Of a stretch of 64,000 nucleotides of DNA, positions 26,085 to 34,338 are shown piece by piece; the first letter of the stretch is position 1; every line of letters starts with the position of its first letter. The translations under genes and the position numbers were made by a program. The notes below the pieces were generated by a model that did not search any database, had not been told where the DNA came from, and saw only the letters and a list, made by a program, of their open reading frames with translations. The stretch is from Natrinema hispanicum (GTDB taxonomy: Archaea; Halobacteriota; Halobacteria; Halobacteriales; Natrialbaceae), in NCBI RefSeq assembly GCF_900111485.1, contig NZ_FOIC01000014.1:1-64000 (forward strand), read 5' to 3'.

Positions 26085-27020
26085 ATGGCTACGAGCAACA
26101 GCTCCCGGGAAACGTTCGACGATTCGGACACCCGGAACGACGAGATGCACAGTACGATCGAGGCGTGGATCCAGGACCTCGTCGACGAAGTCGATGACGC
26201 CGTCTCGAGCGAGCAGTTCACAGAGTGGTTAGATGTTCAGAGTCGGTTCCACGACTACTCGCACCGAAACACGCTGTTGATCAAACTCCAGTGTCCGCAT
26301 GCAACGCGCGTTGCTGGCTACCGAACGTGGCAAAACGAGTTTGACCGACACGTCAAAGAAGGGGAGACAGCGATCTGGATCTGGGCACCGATCATTGCAA
26401 AGCAGTGCCCTGACTGCGGAAACTCGCCGTCGTACCACGAGCGCAGTGACTGTGAGTACAACGAGACACCGCCGGATAGCTGGGGGAAAGGACTCGTAGG
26501 CTTTCGACCAGCGCCTGTCTTCGATATTTCGCAGACTGACGGCGAGCCACTGCCCGACCTCGAGACAGAAGCAAAGGGGCAGGCTGACGAGTTGGTTCCC
26601 GCACTCCTCGAGGCAACAGATCCCCTCGAGGTGGACGTAGAGGTCGTGCCACCCCAGGACTGGTCGCATGGGAGTGCCAAGGGCGTCTGCCAGTATCGGC
26701 CAGCGAAACGGCCACGCGCCGCCGTCCGTGATCGTGAGAACGAGGCTGATCTCGCTGTCACGCTCGTTCACGAGTACGCACATGCGCTGTTGCACAGCGG
26801 CGTCGATGATGAAGCAGAGCGGTCGAAACGTGAACTCGAGGCCGAAGCGGTCGGCTACATCGTTGGACGCTACTTCGAGTTGGATACCAGTGGGTCAGCG
26901 TTCTACCTTGCCGCGTGGCACGGTGACGAGCCCGAAACGATCCTCGACCGGCTTGAGCGAATCAGTTCGACCGCCCAGGAGATCATCGACGTCATCAGTG
27001 CGGTGATCGGTGATAAGTGA
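26085..27020 (+). CDS. ArdC-like antirestriction protein with metallopeptidase motif
   Basis: A 311-residue two-domain protein. Residues of about 20-135 match the ArdC N-terminal ssDNA-binding domain (FHDYSHRNTLLIKLQCPHATRVAGYRTWQ, EGETAIWIWAPI), with a cysteine pair inserted (CPDCG). Residues of about 190-280 carry HEYAH near 228-232 and a downstream Glu-rich helix (ELEAEAVGYIVG), a zincin-type site. ArdC proteins protect incoming plasmid DNA from host restriction. The protein is typical of conjugative or mobile plasmids, which supports a plasmid origin for this region. Catalytic activity is inferred from the motif. Confidence 0.75.
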   Translation: MATSNSSRETFDDSDTRNDEMHSTIEAWIQDLVDEVDDAVSSEQFTEWLDVQSRFHDYSHRNTLLIKLQCPHATRVAGYRTWQNEFDRHVKEGETAIWIWAPIIAKQCPDCGNSPSYHERSDCEYNETPPDSWGKGLVGFRPAPVFDISQTDGEPLPDLETEAKGQADELVPALLEATDPLEVDVEVVPPQDWSHGSAKGVCQYRPAKRPRAAVRDRENEADLAVTLVHEYAHALLHSGVDDEAERSKRELEAEAVGYIVGRYFELDTSGSAFYLAAWHGDEPETILDRLERISSTAQEIIDVISAVIGDK

Positions 27021-27070
27021 TCGACCGCTTCTGCTCGAGATTCGGTTCTTGATTTGTGAGTAGTAGTTAA

Positions 27071-27604
27071 TTAGTTATCAATAAACTCAGCTGCAGTCAT
27101 TTGCTCTAGATACGATTCACTCGAATACCAGTACTCAATCTGATCTGGGAAGCCGTATTCAGGAAGCAAGGTTTCTGCGGCTCGTCCAGCAGGCTTGTCT
27201 GTTGTCAATAATATCACCTTCTCAGCTTCACCGCTATCAAGAAGTTGAGCTGCAAGACCAACAAGCGCTGTATCCGTTTTTTCAATACTATCTTCGGGTC
27301 TATTTGTCTCATTCGCGATAAACCGTCTCGAAGCGTCCATAATTCCAGAAACGAGTGGGTTTGCGTACTCGAGTTCTTCAGCTACGAGAATCCATCCTTC
27401 CTCGATACCTTCTTGCCATGGAATCTGGCTTGAAGAATAAGACACATCGTTCGGCTTACCACCTAATTCGAGATGCACTCGTCGAGGAATGAGCAGTTCG
27501 ACATCTGCCTGTCGGACTGCACGGCGCAATCGCTGATATTTGTCAGCGTTTGGGCCACCACACCGGACAAAAACACCAGTGTCTGCGATATATTCAATCT
27601 TCAT
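27071..27604 (-). CDS. PIN-like toxin
   Basis: A 177-residue protein with the order of PIN-fold acidic residues: YIADTGVFVRCGG at the start, a central RRVHLELGG helix, EKTDTALVGLAAQLL, and VILLTTDKPAGRAA. It overlaps the upstream HTH gene by 4 bp, as in a toxin-antitoxin operon with antitoxin first. RNA cleavage is the expected activity. The family is more diverged than the VapC-like toxins at 6461 and 7516. Confidence 0.65.
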   Translation of the reverse strand: MKIEYIADTGVFVRCGGPNADKYQRLRRAVRQADVELLIPRRVHLELGGKPNDVSYSSSQIPWQEGIEEGWILVAEELEYANPLVSGIMDASRRFIANETNRPEDSIEKTDTALVGLAAQLLDSGEAEKVILLTTDKPAGRAAETLLPEYGFPDQIEYWYSSESYLEQMTAAEFIDN

Positions 27605-28131
27605 TCGTCACGATACTCAAGAACAACCGATTCGAGTGCCTGGAGAATGATTTCAGCTTCCAGCGGAGAGATATCAACTTCACGGGCCATAATTCGATGG
27701 TTGACCGTTCCGTCGACGTACTCATGAGCATACTCAAGAGCCGTCGCAAGGCCATCGACTCCGTGACGATCAAGATAAACATCAATATCCTGATCCGCCT
27801 CACGACGACCGACTGCGTCGACGAGTTCGGCTGTGATCGTTCGTTCTTCACCGTCTGTCGTGAGCGTGATTGAGAGTGGTTCCGCTGCAAATTCGTACGG
27901 CCGCTCTTTACGTGCTTTTGTTATCAAACCCGCATCCTCGAGTCGACCGACATAATCATAGGCAGTCCCCTGTGGGATATCAAGTTCAGAGATGAGATCC
28001 TCGACAGTCGCACCCTCAGTTCGCAACACATGAGTGTAAATTCGAGCGAGCGTTGGATTCTCTAAAAGGTCAACGAGCGTCCGAAGTTGCTGAATTGGTG
28101 GCGTCTCACCCGGTGTCGTAGATTGAGACAT
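27601..28131 (-). CDS. HTH antitoxin/regulator of the PIN pair (DUF7437-like)
   Basis: A 176-residue protein with a winged helix (ARIYTHVLRTEGATVEDLISELDIPQGTAYDYVGRLEDAGLI) and a C-terminal domain (YLDRHGVDGLATALEYAHEYV) that probably binds the toxin. The ATG at 28131 is chosen; a longer frame to 28242 would overlap the divergent ATPase gene. It sits first in the operon and overlaps the PIN gene. Confidence 0.65.
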   Translation of the reverse strand: MSQSTTPGETPPIQQLRTLVDLLENPTLARIYTHVLRTEGATVEDLISELDIPQGTAYDYVGRLEDAGLITKARKERPYEFAAEPLSITLTTDGEERTITAELVDAVGRREADQDIDVYLDRHGVDGLATALEYAHEYVDGTVNHRIMAREVDISPLEAEIILQALESVVLEYRDE

Positions 28132-28240
28132 CGTATTATGAGTTATGCATAGTTCGTAATAACACTTCCGCAGGTCGCTTTGCGTTTGAGAGTATCCGAC
28201 AGCCCGGTGCGGTTTCTGTGGTGCCACATGGGTGGACACC

Positions 28241-29983
28241 ATGACAGATCATCCGACGCTCTCGGAGTTCGCGACAAACGAGACAACCGACTCGAGGCCG
28301 GCCAGTCAGCCATCGACTGACGAGACCGTGACGATGACGGCTGACGAGCGGGTTGCAACGTACCTTATCGAAGATCAGATGGCGGATCTTACAGACGCAA
28401 TCCGCGAAGCCGTCCAAAACGGCATCGACAGTCCGGGATCAACTCGGGTTCTGGTCAGTATCTCGCCTGAGCGGTCGCTCATCCTCGATGATGGCGCTGG
28501 TGTCAATCTCGAGTCGACCGAAGGGCGGCGCAACCTCTCAGTACTCGGCGCGGGAAGCAAGCAACGATCGGACGACGAGACAATCGGTGAGTGGGGCATC
28601 GGCAAGGGTGCGATCATCGCGAAAGGTGCCGTTCGTATCTGGAGTCACGACACCGCACTGTGTTTCGACTACCGAGACCGACGCGACTCGGATCTGTGGG
28701 AAGACATCAGCGGTCGCGACGGCCAACTCGTGGACGCTGAGCATCATCTCGAGGGGATGCTCGTCGAGATCGATCACTACGAAGACGAAGTTCCGGATCC
28801 GGACAGCTACCGGTGGCGGCGCTACGTTCGTAATCTTCGCAAGCGCTTCGCGTACGTGCAGTCACGAACCGGTGTCTCAGTCGTAATCAACGGCGAGTCG
28901 GTCGACAAGGGCGATCCACTCGAAGCAGTGGCGGACTCTCCACATCCGTCACTCACACGCGAAACTGACGATGCGATTCTCGCACTCGAGTACACGCCCC
29001 ACGAGGGACTCGATATCTACAGTAACGGGTTGTACGTGACGACGAAACGCGAGTACGGACTCGGCGGAGTCGTCGTCTCGAAGGGGAACTTGACGCTGAA
29101 CTTTGCCCGTAACGATATCCAGTCGGGCTGTGACTGCTGGCAGCGGATCGACGACGCACTCGAGCAAGCACGTGACGATCTATATGCTGAGGTCTCGGAC
29201 GATCGGCTGACTGCCGAGAGTCGGGAGGTGATGGTTGAAGCGATGGCGTCCGACAGCAGTGATGCATCGGACGAGCAGTGGGCCGAGCGCAAGCTGTTCC
29301 AGTTGGCAACCGAGTCCCGTATCAGCCTCGAGGAGATCCAAGCGACCCGAAAGATTGGATGGGTCGATGGAGCCCAGAAAGGGGCGGACAAGCTCGTCGA
29401 GCGTGGCTACGTCGTCCTCGATACGAGCGATGCAGCAACCCAACGGCTTCGCGATCTCGCCAATGACGAAGATACATCGATAGCGGTGCCGGAGACGTTT
29501 GACGTTGGCGAGCAAGCAGAGTCGGAGGGCGTCTGGACTGGCTATCATCGCGTCGAGGATGAATCGCAGTTGAACGCTGATCAGCAGCGCTATCTCCGCT
29601 TCGCTCGAGTGCTCGCAAGCGAACTTGGGATTGACCGAGATGTGTACTACGGTGAGGCAAGTGCCGATGCCTGGACCGACGGCAGGACGTACATCGTGAT
29701 CACTGACTCCGCTGTGACGAGCCGCCAGCGTGCAGTCTGGATGCACGACCTGTATCTCGTGGTGTTGCACGAAGCCGCTCACGAAACCTCAAGTCGGGAT
29801 CGGCCTTCTCATGGGCATCACTTCGAGAGTGCGTTTCGGTCGCTCGTGGAGGCTCCAGGTAATCGAAGTTCGTTCGCGAAGCTTGTTCAGCAGGTCGTCG
29901 ATGAAGGATTTGAGTCCGTGTTCGAAGAGTATGAGGTAGATCTCCAGCGGAGCGAAGGCGTCTCCTCTGGCCAATTTCGATAA
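28241..29983 (+). CDS. GHKL ATPase fused to an HEXXH domain
   Basis: A 580-residue protein. Residues of about 45-220 carry the Bergerat ATP-binding fold: N box EAVQNGID (56-63), DDGAG (83-87) and GEWGIGKGA (about 118-126), as in Hsp90, MutL or MORC-type ATPases. The middle contains a transducer-like part and a helical segment with CDCWQ. The C-terminal domain holds HEAAH near 510-514 with HGHHFESAF downstream, a zinc-metallopeptidase-type site. The start is ATG 28241, 9 bp after an in-frame GTG. Fusion of a GHKL motor with a zincin-like end is unusual. GHKL ATPases occur in several defence systems; a role here is inference. Confidence 0.7.
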   Translation: MTDHPTLSEFATNETTDSRPASQPSTDETVTMTADERVATYLIEDQMADLTDAIREAVQNGIDSPGSTRVLVSISPERSLILDDGAGVNLESTEGRRNLSVLGAGSKQRSDDETIGEWGIGKGAIIAKGAVRIWSHDTALCFDYRDRRDSDLWEDISGRDGQLVDAEHHLEGMLVEIDHYEDEVPDPDSYRWRRYVRNLRKRFAYVQSRTGVSVVINGESVDKGDPLEAVADSPHPSLTRETDDAILALEYTPHEGLDIYSNGLYVTTKREYGLGGVVVSKGNLTLNFARNDIQSGCDCWQRIDDALEQARDDLYAEVSDDRLTAESREVMVEAMASDSSDASDEQWAERKLFQLATESRISLEEIQATRKIGWVDGAQKGADKLVERGYVVLDTSDAATQRLRDLANDEDTSIAVPETFDVGEQAESEGVWTGYHRVEDESQLNADQQRYLRFARVLASELGIDRDVYYGEASADAWTDGRTYIVITDSAVTSRQRAVWMHDLYLVVLHEAAHETSSRDRPSHGHHFESAFRSLVEAPGNRSSFAKLVQQVVDEGFESVFEEYEVDLQRSEGVSSGQFR

Positions 29984-30085
29984 TGGGGCGGCGAGGTGGA
30001 AGACCGACTCGAGTCGAGTGCAGTGGCTCGAGCTCGGCATAGTGCGTTGATCTATCGATACGCAGGATAGCTCTTCGAAGAGCCG

Positions 30086-30358
30086 TCAACACTGCTCTTC
30101 TGGTGATGTGATCCGAAGTTCGTTCTCGACTTCGTAGAAGTAGCCCCGTTCAAGGAGCCGCGTAAGTGCGTGCTCGACGTCCCGTTGCTCGAGTGCTAAC
30201 TCTGAATCGGCGACTAGGATGTCGGTGGCATCGTCGTAGTCGATCAGCGGAACACTGTCCTCTCCATGGTCTGGCCGACATGCCTGCGTACACAGCCGGT
30301 CGTAGCACTCGAGAATCCACTCCGGAAGTGGTGGCCGTGGATCTGTGACGCGAGCCAT
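30086..30358 (-). CDS. small haloarchaeal helical protein
   Basis: A 90-residue acidic protein with a winged-helix-like end (VEHALTRLLERGYFYEVENELRI) and an N-terminal CYDRLC segment. It starts at ATG 30358. Proteins of this type occur beside plasmid genes in haloarchaea. The function is unknown. Confidence 0.55.
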   Translation of the reverse strand: MARVTDPRPPLPEWILECYDRLCTQACRPDHGEDSVPLIDYDDATDILVADSELALEQRDVEHALTRLLERGYFYEVENELRITSPEEQC

Positions 30359-30586
30359 TGCAGTTCTGTATGGTGGTTTCGACAGTCATCCGCTTAACAG
30401 TACCCGTCAAATCTGTTTCTCTCGCAGGTACAGACTGATCCCCTGTCAGATTAGAGTGACCGCTCGAGAATCACATACGGTTTCTCATCAACCGGTTTTC
30501 GTTCGAGAGACAATCCACCACAACCTGTGAATCGGCTACAGGTGTCCTCGTTCATTGGGTCAGTGAGCGATGTGATGCGATTTTCT

Positions 30587-30610
30587 ATCGCCCATAGGGG
30601 TGGAGGCGAT
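30587..30610 (+). promoter_or_regulatory. hairpin around a G-rich SD-like loop, copy 2
   Basis: The arms atcgcc and ggcgat enclose cataggggtgga; the ATG is 5 bp downstream at 30616. The loop and layout match the hairpin at 22863-22884. The loop-to-arm junction gtggagg is the best SD candidate. Confidence 0.6.
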
Positions 30611-30615
30611 TCTAA

Positions 30616-30918
30616 ATGGAAAATTCAATTCAAGTGATAAGAGAAGACGGAACTACGAAAGAAATTGTAGGCGTTGATCGAGATGACTGGGATGGACTCA
30701 GTGATCCCTGCCCAGTCTGTGGGTGTTGTGAATTTGACCATTTTGCTACTACTGGTGGGCATTTTGGCCGGCAAGGCACTGCAGTCATCGAGCGGACCGA
30801 TTACTGGGACGCCAAGCGTCAGTTATTCACCCGGTGTCGTGGTTGCGATGAAGTGTTGTACAAACACCCTGCCTTTGACCTCCTCTTTGAATACAGTGGC
30901 AATTGCCCCGCTGAGTGA
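30616..30918 (+). CDS. zinc-binding small protein
   Basis: A 100-residue protein with CPVCGCCEFDHF near residues 32-43 and TRCRGCDEVL near 72-81, giving one or two zinc sites, and a conserved-looking aromatic patch (TDYWDAKRQLF). The start is fixed by the hairpin just upstream. Its function is unknown. Confidence 0.6.
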   Translation: MENSIQVIREDGTTKEIVGVDRDDWDGLSDPCPVCGCCEFDHFATTGGHFGRQGTAVIERTDYWDAKRQLFTRCRGCDEVLYKHPAFDLLFEYSGNCPAE

Positions 30919-31106
30919 CATCCTCGCCCGGCGTGAACGACGGGATTCTCTCGCTGCTCAAAGATAGCGGCGATCGAGTCTGAACACCGCTGCAGACAGA
31001 CTGGTTCATGGCTTCTCAACGCTGATCCTCAACTCGATTCGCAGAGTTCACTCTCAGAGGGTGCTAGTCAACAAAGCAGAATATCCCCGTCGTAGGGCGT
31101 CTTTTT

Positions 31107-31131
31107 TGCGCCAGCGATGGGTGCAGGCGCA
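31107..31131 (+). promoter_or_regulatory. recurrent GCGCC hairpin, copy C
   Basis: After cttttt comes tgcgcc-(13)-ggcgca with atggg in the loop. It is a diverged copy of the elements at 21103 and 25300 and lies 32 bp before the ATG at 31164. Confidence 0.55.
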
Positions 31132-31163
31132 GTTCAGAACGCAACGCGCCTGTGGATGCTACG

Positions 31164-32318
31164 ATGAAAGACCCAGAGACAGCTACGATCTTTGCAGGCC
31201 TTGATGGACGTACCGACACAAAACTTCCTGAGTGGTATGCCGACCGACACGGCGTCACCGACCCACTCAGCTTCAGTAAAGCCGTTCGAGATCTGCCACG
31301 GGCAATCGATACGGCAGTCGCATACCGGAATCCCCACACTGACGAGTGGGTCGAGACAGAGCGGTTTAATGCAATCGTCGAGCCATCGCGGCTACAAGCA
31401 GAAGAGGGTGATGCGGAGGAAGAGTCGTTATTCCATATTCCCACGGACAGTTACGCGATCATCAACCCGGTCGATGTCTACGGCCCGTTGGAGGAGGTCC
31501 TCCGCGAGGAGACCATCGACGGGACGCCGCTGGGTGACGTGATGTTCGGCGAGATCCGACGCTACCGGGGTGGTGGCGAGGTCCACATGGACATCATGTT
31601 CGACGGCCTCGAGGTCCGGTTGCCCGGGCGGGTGGATCCAATCACGATGGGTGTGACCTCCGGCTACGACTTCTTCGGCGAACACGCCGTCTACGTGGAG
31701 GGATTCGCCCAGGATGGCCACTGCTCGAACTCGATGCGGTCGCTCACCGACAAAGAGGTCATCAAGCACGTCGGCGATGTCCAGAGCTTTCGGACGTGGT
31801 GGGAAGAGATTCTCGCACAGGTCGAACTCGTCGCCGACGACCTCTTCGAGTTTATCAGAGATGCTCGGGAGATCGACCTCGACTTCTCTGAGCTCCCATT
31901 CACCGTGACAGAGTTCTACAGCCTGCTCGGCTTCCCAGACTACCTGGCCGAACGTGCTGCAAGCGATGCAGAGGCCAACGCCGCCTCACCCATCGAGATC
32001 GACATGTGGACGCTGCACTCTGGCGCGACGTACGCTCTGACCCATTTCTTCCAGGGAAAGGAAGGCGCGTCCCTCGATGGCTACGTCCGCACAGCAAACG
32101 ACATCCTGTTCAACCCCGAGGGGACAATCAAGCGCGTCGAACAGGCGTATGAACAGCAGTTGGAGGGGGACGACGACGACGGATCGCAGGCGTCACTCGC
32201 CGGCGAGCGAGCCCTCGCCAGCATCGAACGCGTCAGCTCTGACATACAGGAAAAAGTCAACCAGTTCGAAGAGCGCGAGGAAGCGCTTCGCGAGCGATTC
32301 CAAGAGGTGATGAGTTAA
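31164..32318 (+). CDS. DUF932-like phage/plasmid protein
   Basis: A 384-residue protein that resembles phage/plasmid DUF932 proteins: an early segment on wild-type template (YRNPHTDEWVETERFNAIVEP), a core (DSYAIINPVDVYGPLEEVL, RRYRGGGEVHMDIMFD, SGYDFFGEHAVYVEGF) and a long C-terminal coiled coil (EKVNQFEEREEALRERF). Such proteins are widespread on haloarchaeal plasmids; their role is unknown. The ATG at 31164 is preferred to GTG at 31152. The 245 bp before it hold only the hairpin at 31107. Confidence 0.65.
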   Translation: MKDPETATIFAGLDGRTDTKLPEWYADRHGVTDPLSFSKAVRDLPRAIDTAVAYRNPHTDEWVETERFNAIVEPSRLQAEEGDAEEESLFHIPTDSYAIINPVDVYGPLEEVLREETIDGTPLGDVMFGEIRRYRGGGEVHMDIMFDGLEVRLPGRVDPITMGVTSGYDFFGEHAVYVEGFAQDGHCSNSMRSLTDKEVIKHVGDVQSFRTWWEEILAQVELVADDLFEFIRDAREIDLDFSELPFTVTEFYSLLGFPDYLAERAASDAEANAASPIEIDMWTLHSGATYALTHFFQGKEGASLDGYVRTANDILFNPEGTIKRVEQAYEQQLEGDDDDGSQASLAGERALASIERVSSDIQEKVNQFEEREEALRERFQEVMS

Positions 32319-32345
32319 CGACTCAGTTCGCAATCGAGTAGAAGC

Positions 32346-32516
32346 TCACCCTTTCAGATCTTCCTCGAGCGTTTCCTGATAGAGTTCGTCGATACGTTCG
32401 ACCAAATCGTGGTTCGATACGATGTGCTCGTCGACGGCAGTCGCTATCGCAGCGACGTAGCCAGTGAATAAGTCGCCATGTTCCTCGAGGTCACGCTCGA
32501 AGATGTCTGCCGAGAT
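32346..32516 (-). pseudogene. 3' remnant of a haloarchaeal gene
   Basis: A frame of about 56 codons, bounded upstream by TAA and without a good start, reads like real haloarchaeal protein (LEEHGDLFTGYVAAIATAVDEHI, then ELYQETLEEDLKG). It looks like the tail of a gene lost when the defence cluster was inserted. It marks the left edge of that cluster. Confidence 0.4.
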
Positions 32517-32588
32517 TTAGTCAGCAACATTTTTCATCATTGTTCTATCTCAAGTTCGAATCTATTAACACGACTGAGTTAAATCTCT

Positions 32589-34331
32589 ATGACGAATATG
32601 GGGAGCAATCTCGAGATATCTGCCTCTGAGGCCGATATTCAACATATCCTAAAAAAGAGTTACCGGTTTACTGTTCCAGATTACCAGCGCCTCTACTCAT
32701 GGAAAGAGGCACAATGGACGGAATTTTGGAACGATCTGAACAATATTAGCGATGAAGATACGCACTTTCTCGGTTCGATCGTCGTAATCCAGTATAGAAA
32801 ATCGATTGATGAACTAGACGAGATGGAGGTTGTAGATGGTCAGCAACGGCTCACAACGATCTCCCTTCTGCTCCGGGCGATGCAACAGTATTATGAAGAC
32901 ATAGGGGAACCGATTGCTGAGCAAATCCGAGAGACCTATCTCCATGAAGCAGATTTCGACATCAACGAGTATCCGAAACTAGAACTCAGTCGGTTCGACA
33001 ACGATCGGTATCAGGAGATTCTCGATGGAGATCCGATGAACGTTCCGGAAGAAGAACAACTTCGGAAAGCCTACGACTTTTTCGCTGACAAGATAGAGGG
33101 CCTCGAGAAATCCGAGGTTGATCAACTCCGAAAACACCTCCTCGGTTCGATGACGCTCGTCGTTGTCGAATGTGATAGTGCCGGTTCTGCGTTCCGGTTG
33201 TTCGAGACACTGAATAACAGAGGACTGGAACTGTCCGCAGTCGATCTGATGAAGAACGCACTGCTCCAGGTCGCCTCCGAGAAGTATCCCGGTGGTGACG
33301 AGAGCGAAGAGTATGAGCAGATCCGCGACCAGTGGGAAAAGGTCCTCGAAAAGGTCGTTCACGAGATCAGCGAACCGGATCGATTCTTCCGGCACTATAT
33401 CATGTCTCGACCAGTGCCGGATATCAATGGAAGTGTTACCTCTAGACAGCTGTATGAAACGTTCCGTAATATCATAGAGGAACGGCTTCCCACCGAAGGC
33501 GTCACCCTCGTCGACTACGTTGACGGGATGGTAGACCACGCCGATCTCTATGTTGGATTAACCGACGCAAACATCGATGAGTTTAGCTCGCGGCCTCAAA
33601 AGAAGATCAATCGCCGAATCAGGAACTTAAACGATATCCAGGCGTCACATGCACGGACAATCCTCCTCCGGGCATTTGACGAATTTGAGGAGTACGAGGA
33701 TATCCTCAGTCTCCTTCGATTACTTGAGGTGTTCATGATCCGGTGGCGCGTTGCCGGGTATCAGACCGGGTCGAACCTCGATAAGGTATTCTCCGAGCTT
33801 TGTTCGGACGCGTTCGATGACAGCGATCCGCTCAAGACAATTCGACTTCGACTGGCCGAAGAAGCACCAAGTGACGATGAATTCCGATCCCGTCTCACAA
33901 ACAGTGACTTCAGGCGAAACGCGCAGACCAAATACATGCTCGATACGATCGAGCGGCGGTACTATATGCAATCTGGAGAAGGGAAAGAATACGATAGAGC
34001 AACAGTCGACTTAGAACACATCGCACCGCAGCGGACGTACTCCGCGAAAAAGTACAGTCCATGGCGAGATGTGATCGGTGTCGGTGAGGCCAAATTCGAT
34101 CAATATCGTAATCGCCTAGGGAACCTCACGCTTCTGGAGGAACGGCTAAACGAGAGTGCAAGCGACAACCCATTCCAGCAGAAGAAGGACCAGTATAAAC
34201 TCTCCGACTTCGAAATGACACAGGCGGTCCGTGAAGAGTACGATGAGTGGCAGATCGATCAGATTGAACACCGATCAGAGAAATTAGCCGAAATTGGGGT
34301 TGACATCTGGGACTTCGGTCGGTTCAAGTAG
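32589..34331 (+). CDS. DUF262-DUF1524 nuclease (GmrSD/SspE-like)
   Basis: A 580-residue protein. The N-terminal DUF262 domain shows VPDYQRLYSW (29-38) and VVDGQQR (81-87), the ParB/Srx-like NTP-binding motifs. The C-terminal DUF1524 domain has an HNH-type centre: DLEHIAPQ near 475 and NRLGNLTLLEERLN near 510. This fused layout is found in GmrSD, which cuts modified DNA, and SspE, which senses phosphorothioate. Whether it recognises a modification here is unknown; no modification genes lie nearby. It is the only plus-strand gene of the island, convergent with the 34339 gene at 7 bp. Confidence 0.8.
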   Translation: MTNMGSNLEISASEADIQHILKKSYRFTVPDYQRLYSWKEAQWTEFWNDLNNISDEDTHFLGSIVVIQYRKSIDELDEMEVVDGQQRLTTISLLLRAMQQYYEDIGEPIAEQIRETYLHEADFDINEYPKLELSRFDNDRYQEILDGDPMNVPEEEQLRKAYDFFADKIEGLEKSEVDQLRKHLLGSMTLVVVECDSAGSAFRLFETLNNRGLELSAVDLMKNALLQVASEKYPGGDESEEYEQIRDQWEKVLEKVVHEISEPDRFFRHYIMSRPVPDINGSVTSRQLYETFRNIIEERLPTEGVTLVDYVDGMVDHADLYVGLTDANIDEFSSRPQKKINRRIRNLNDIQASHARTILLRAFDEFEEYEDILSLLRLLEVFMIRWRVAGYQTGSNLDKVFSELCSDAFDDSDPLKTIRLRLAEEAPSDDEFRSRLTNSDFRRNAQTKYMLDTIERRYYMQSGEGKEYDRATVDLEHIAPQRTYSAKKYSPWRDVIGVGEAKFDQYRNRLGNLTLLEERLNESASDNPFQQKKDQYKLSDFEMTQAVREEYDEWQIDQIEHRSEKLAEIGVDIWDFGRFK

Positions 34332-34338
34332 TACCAAT

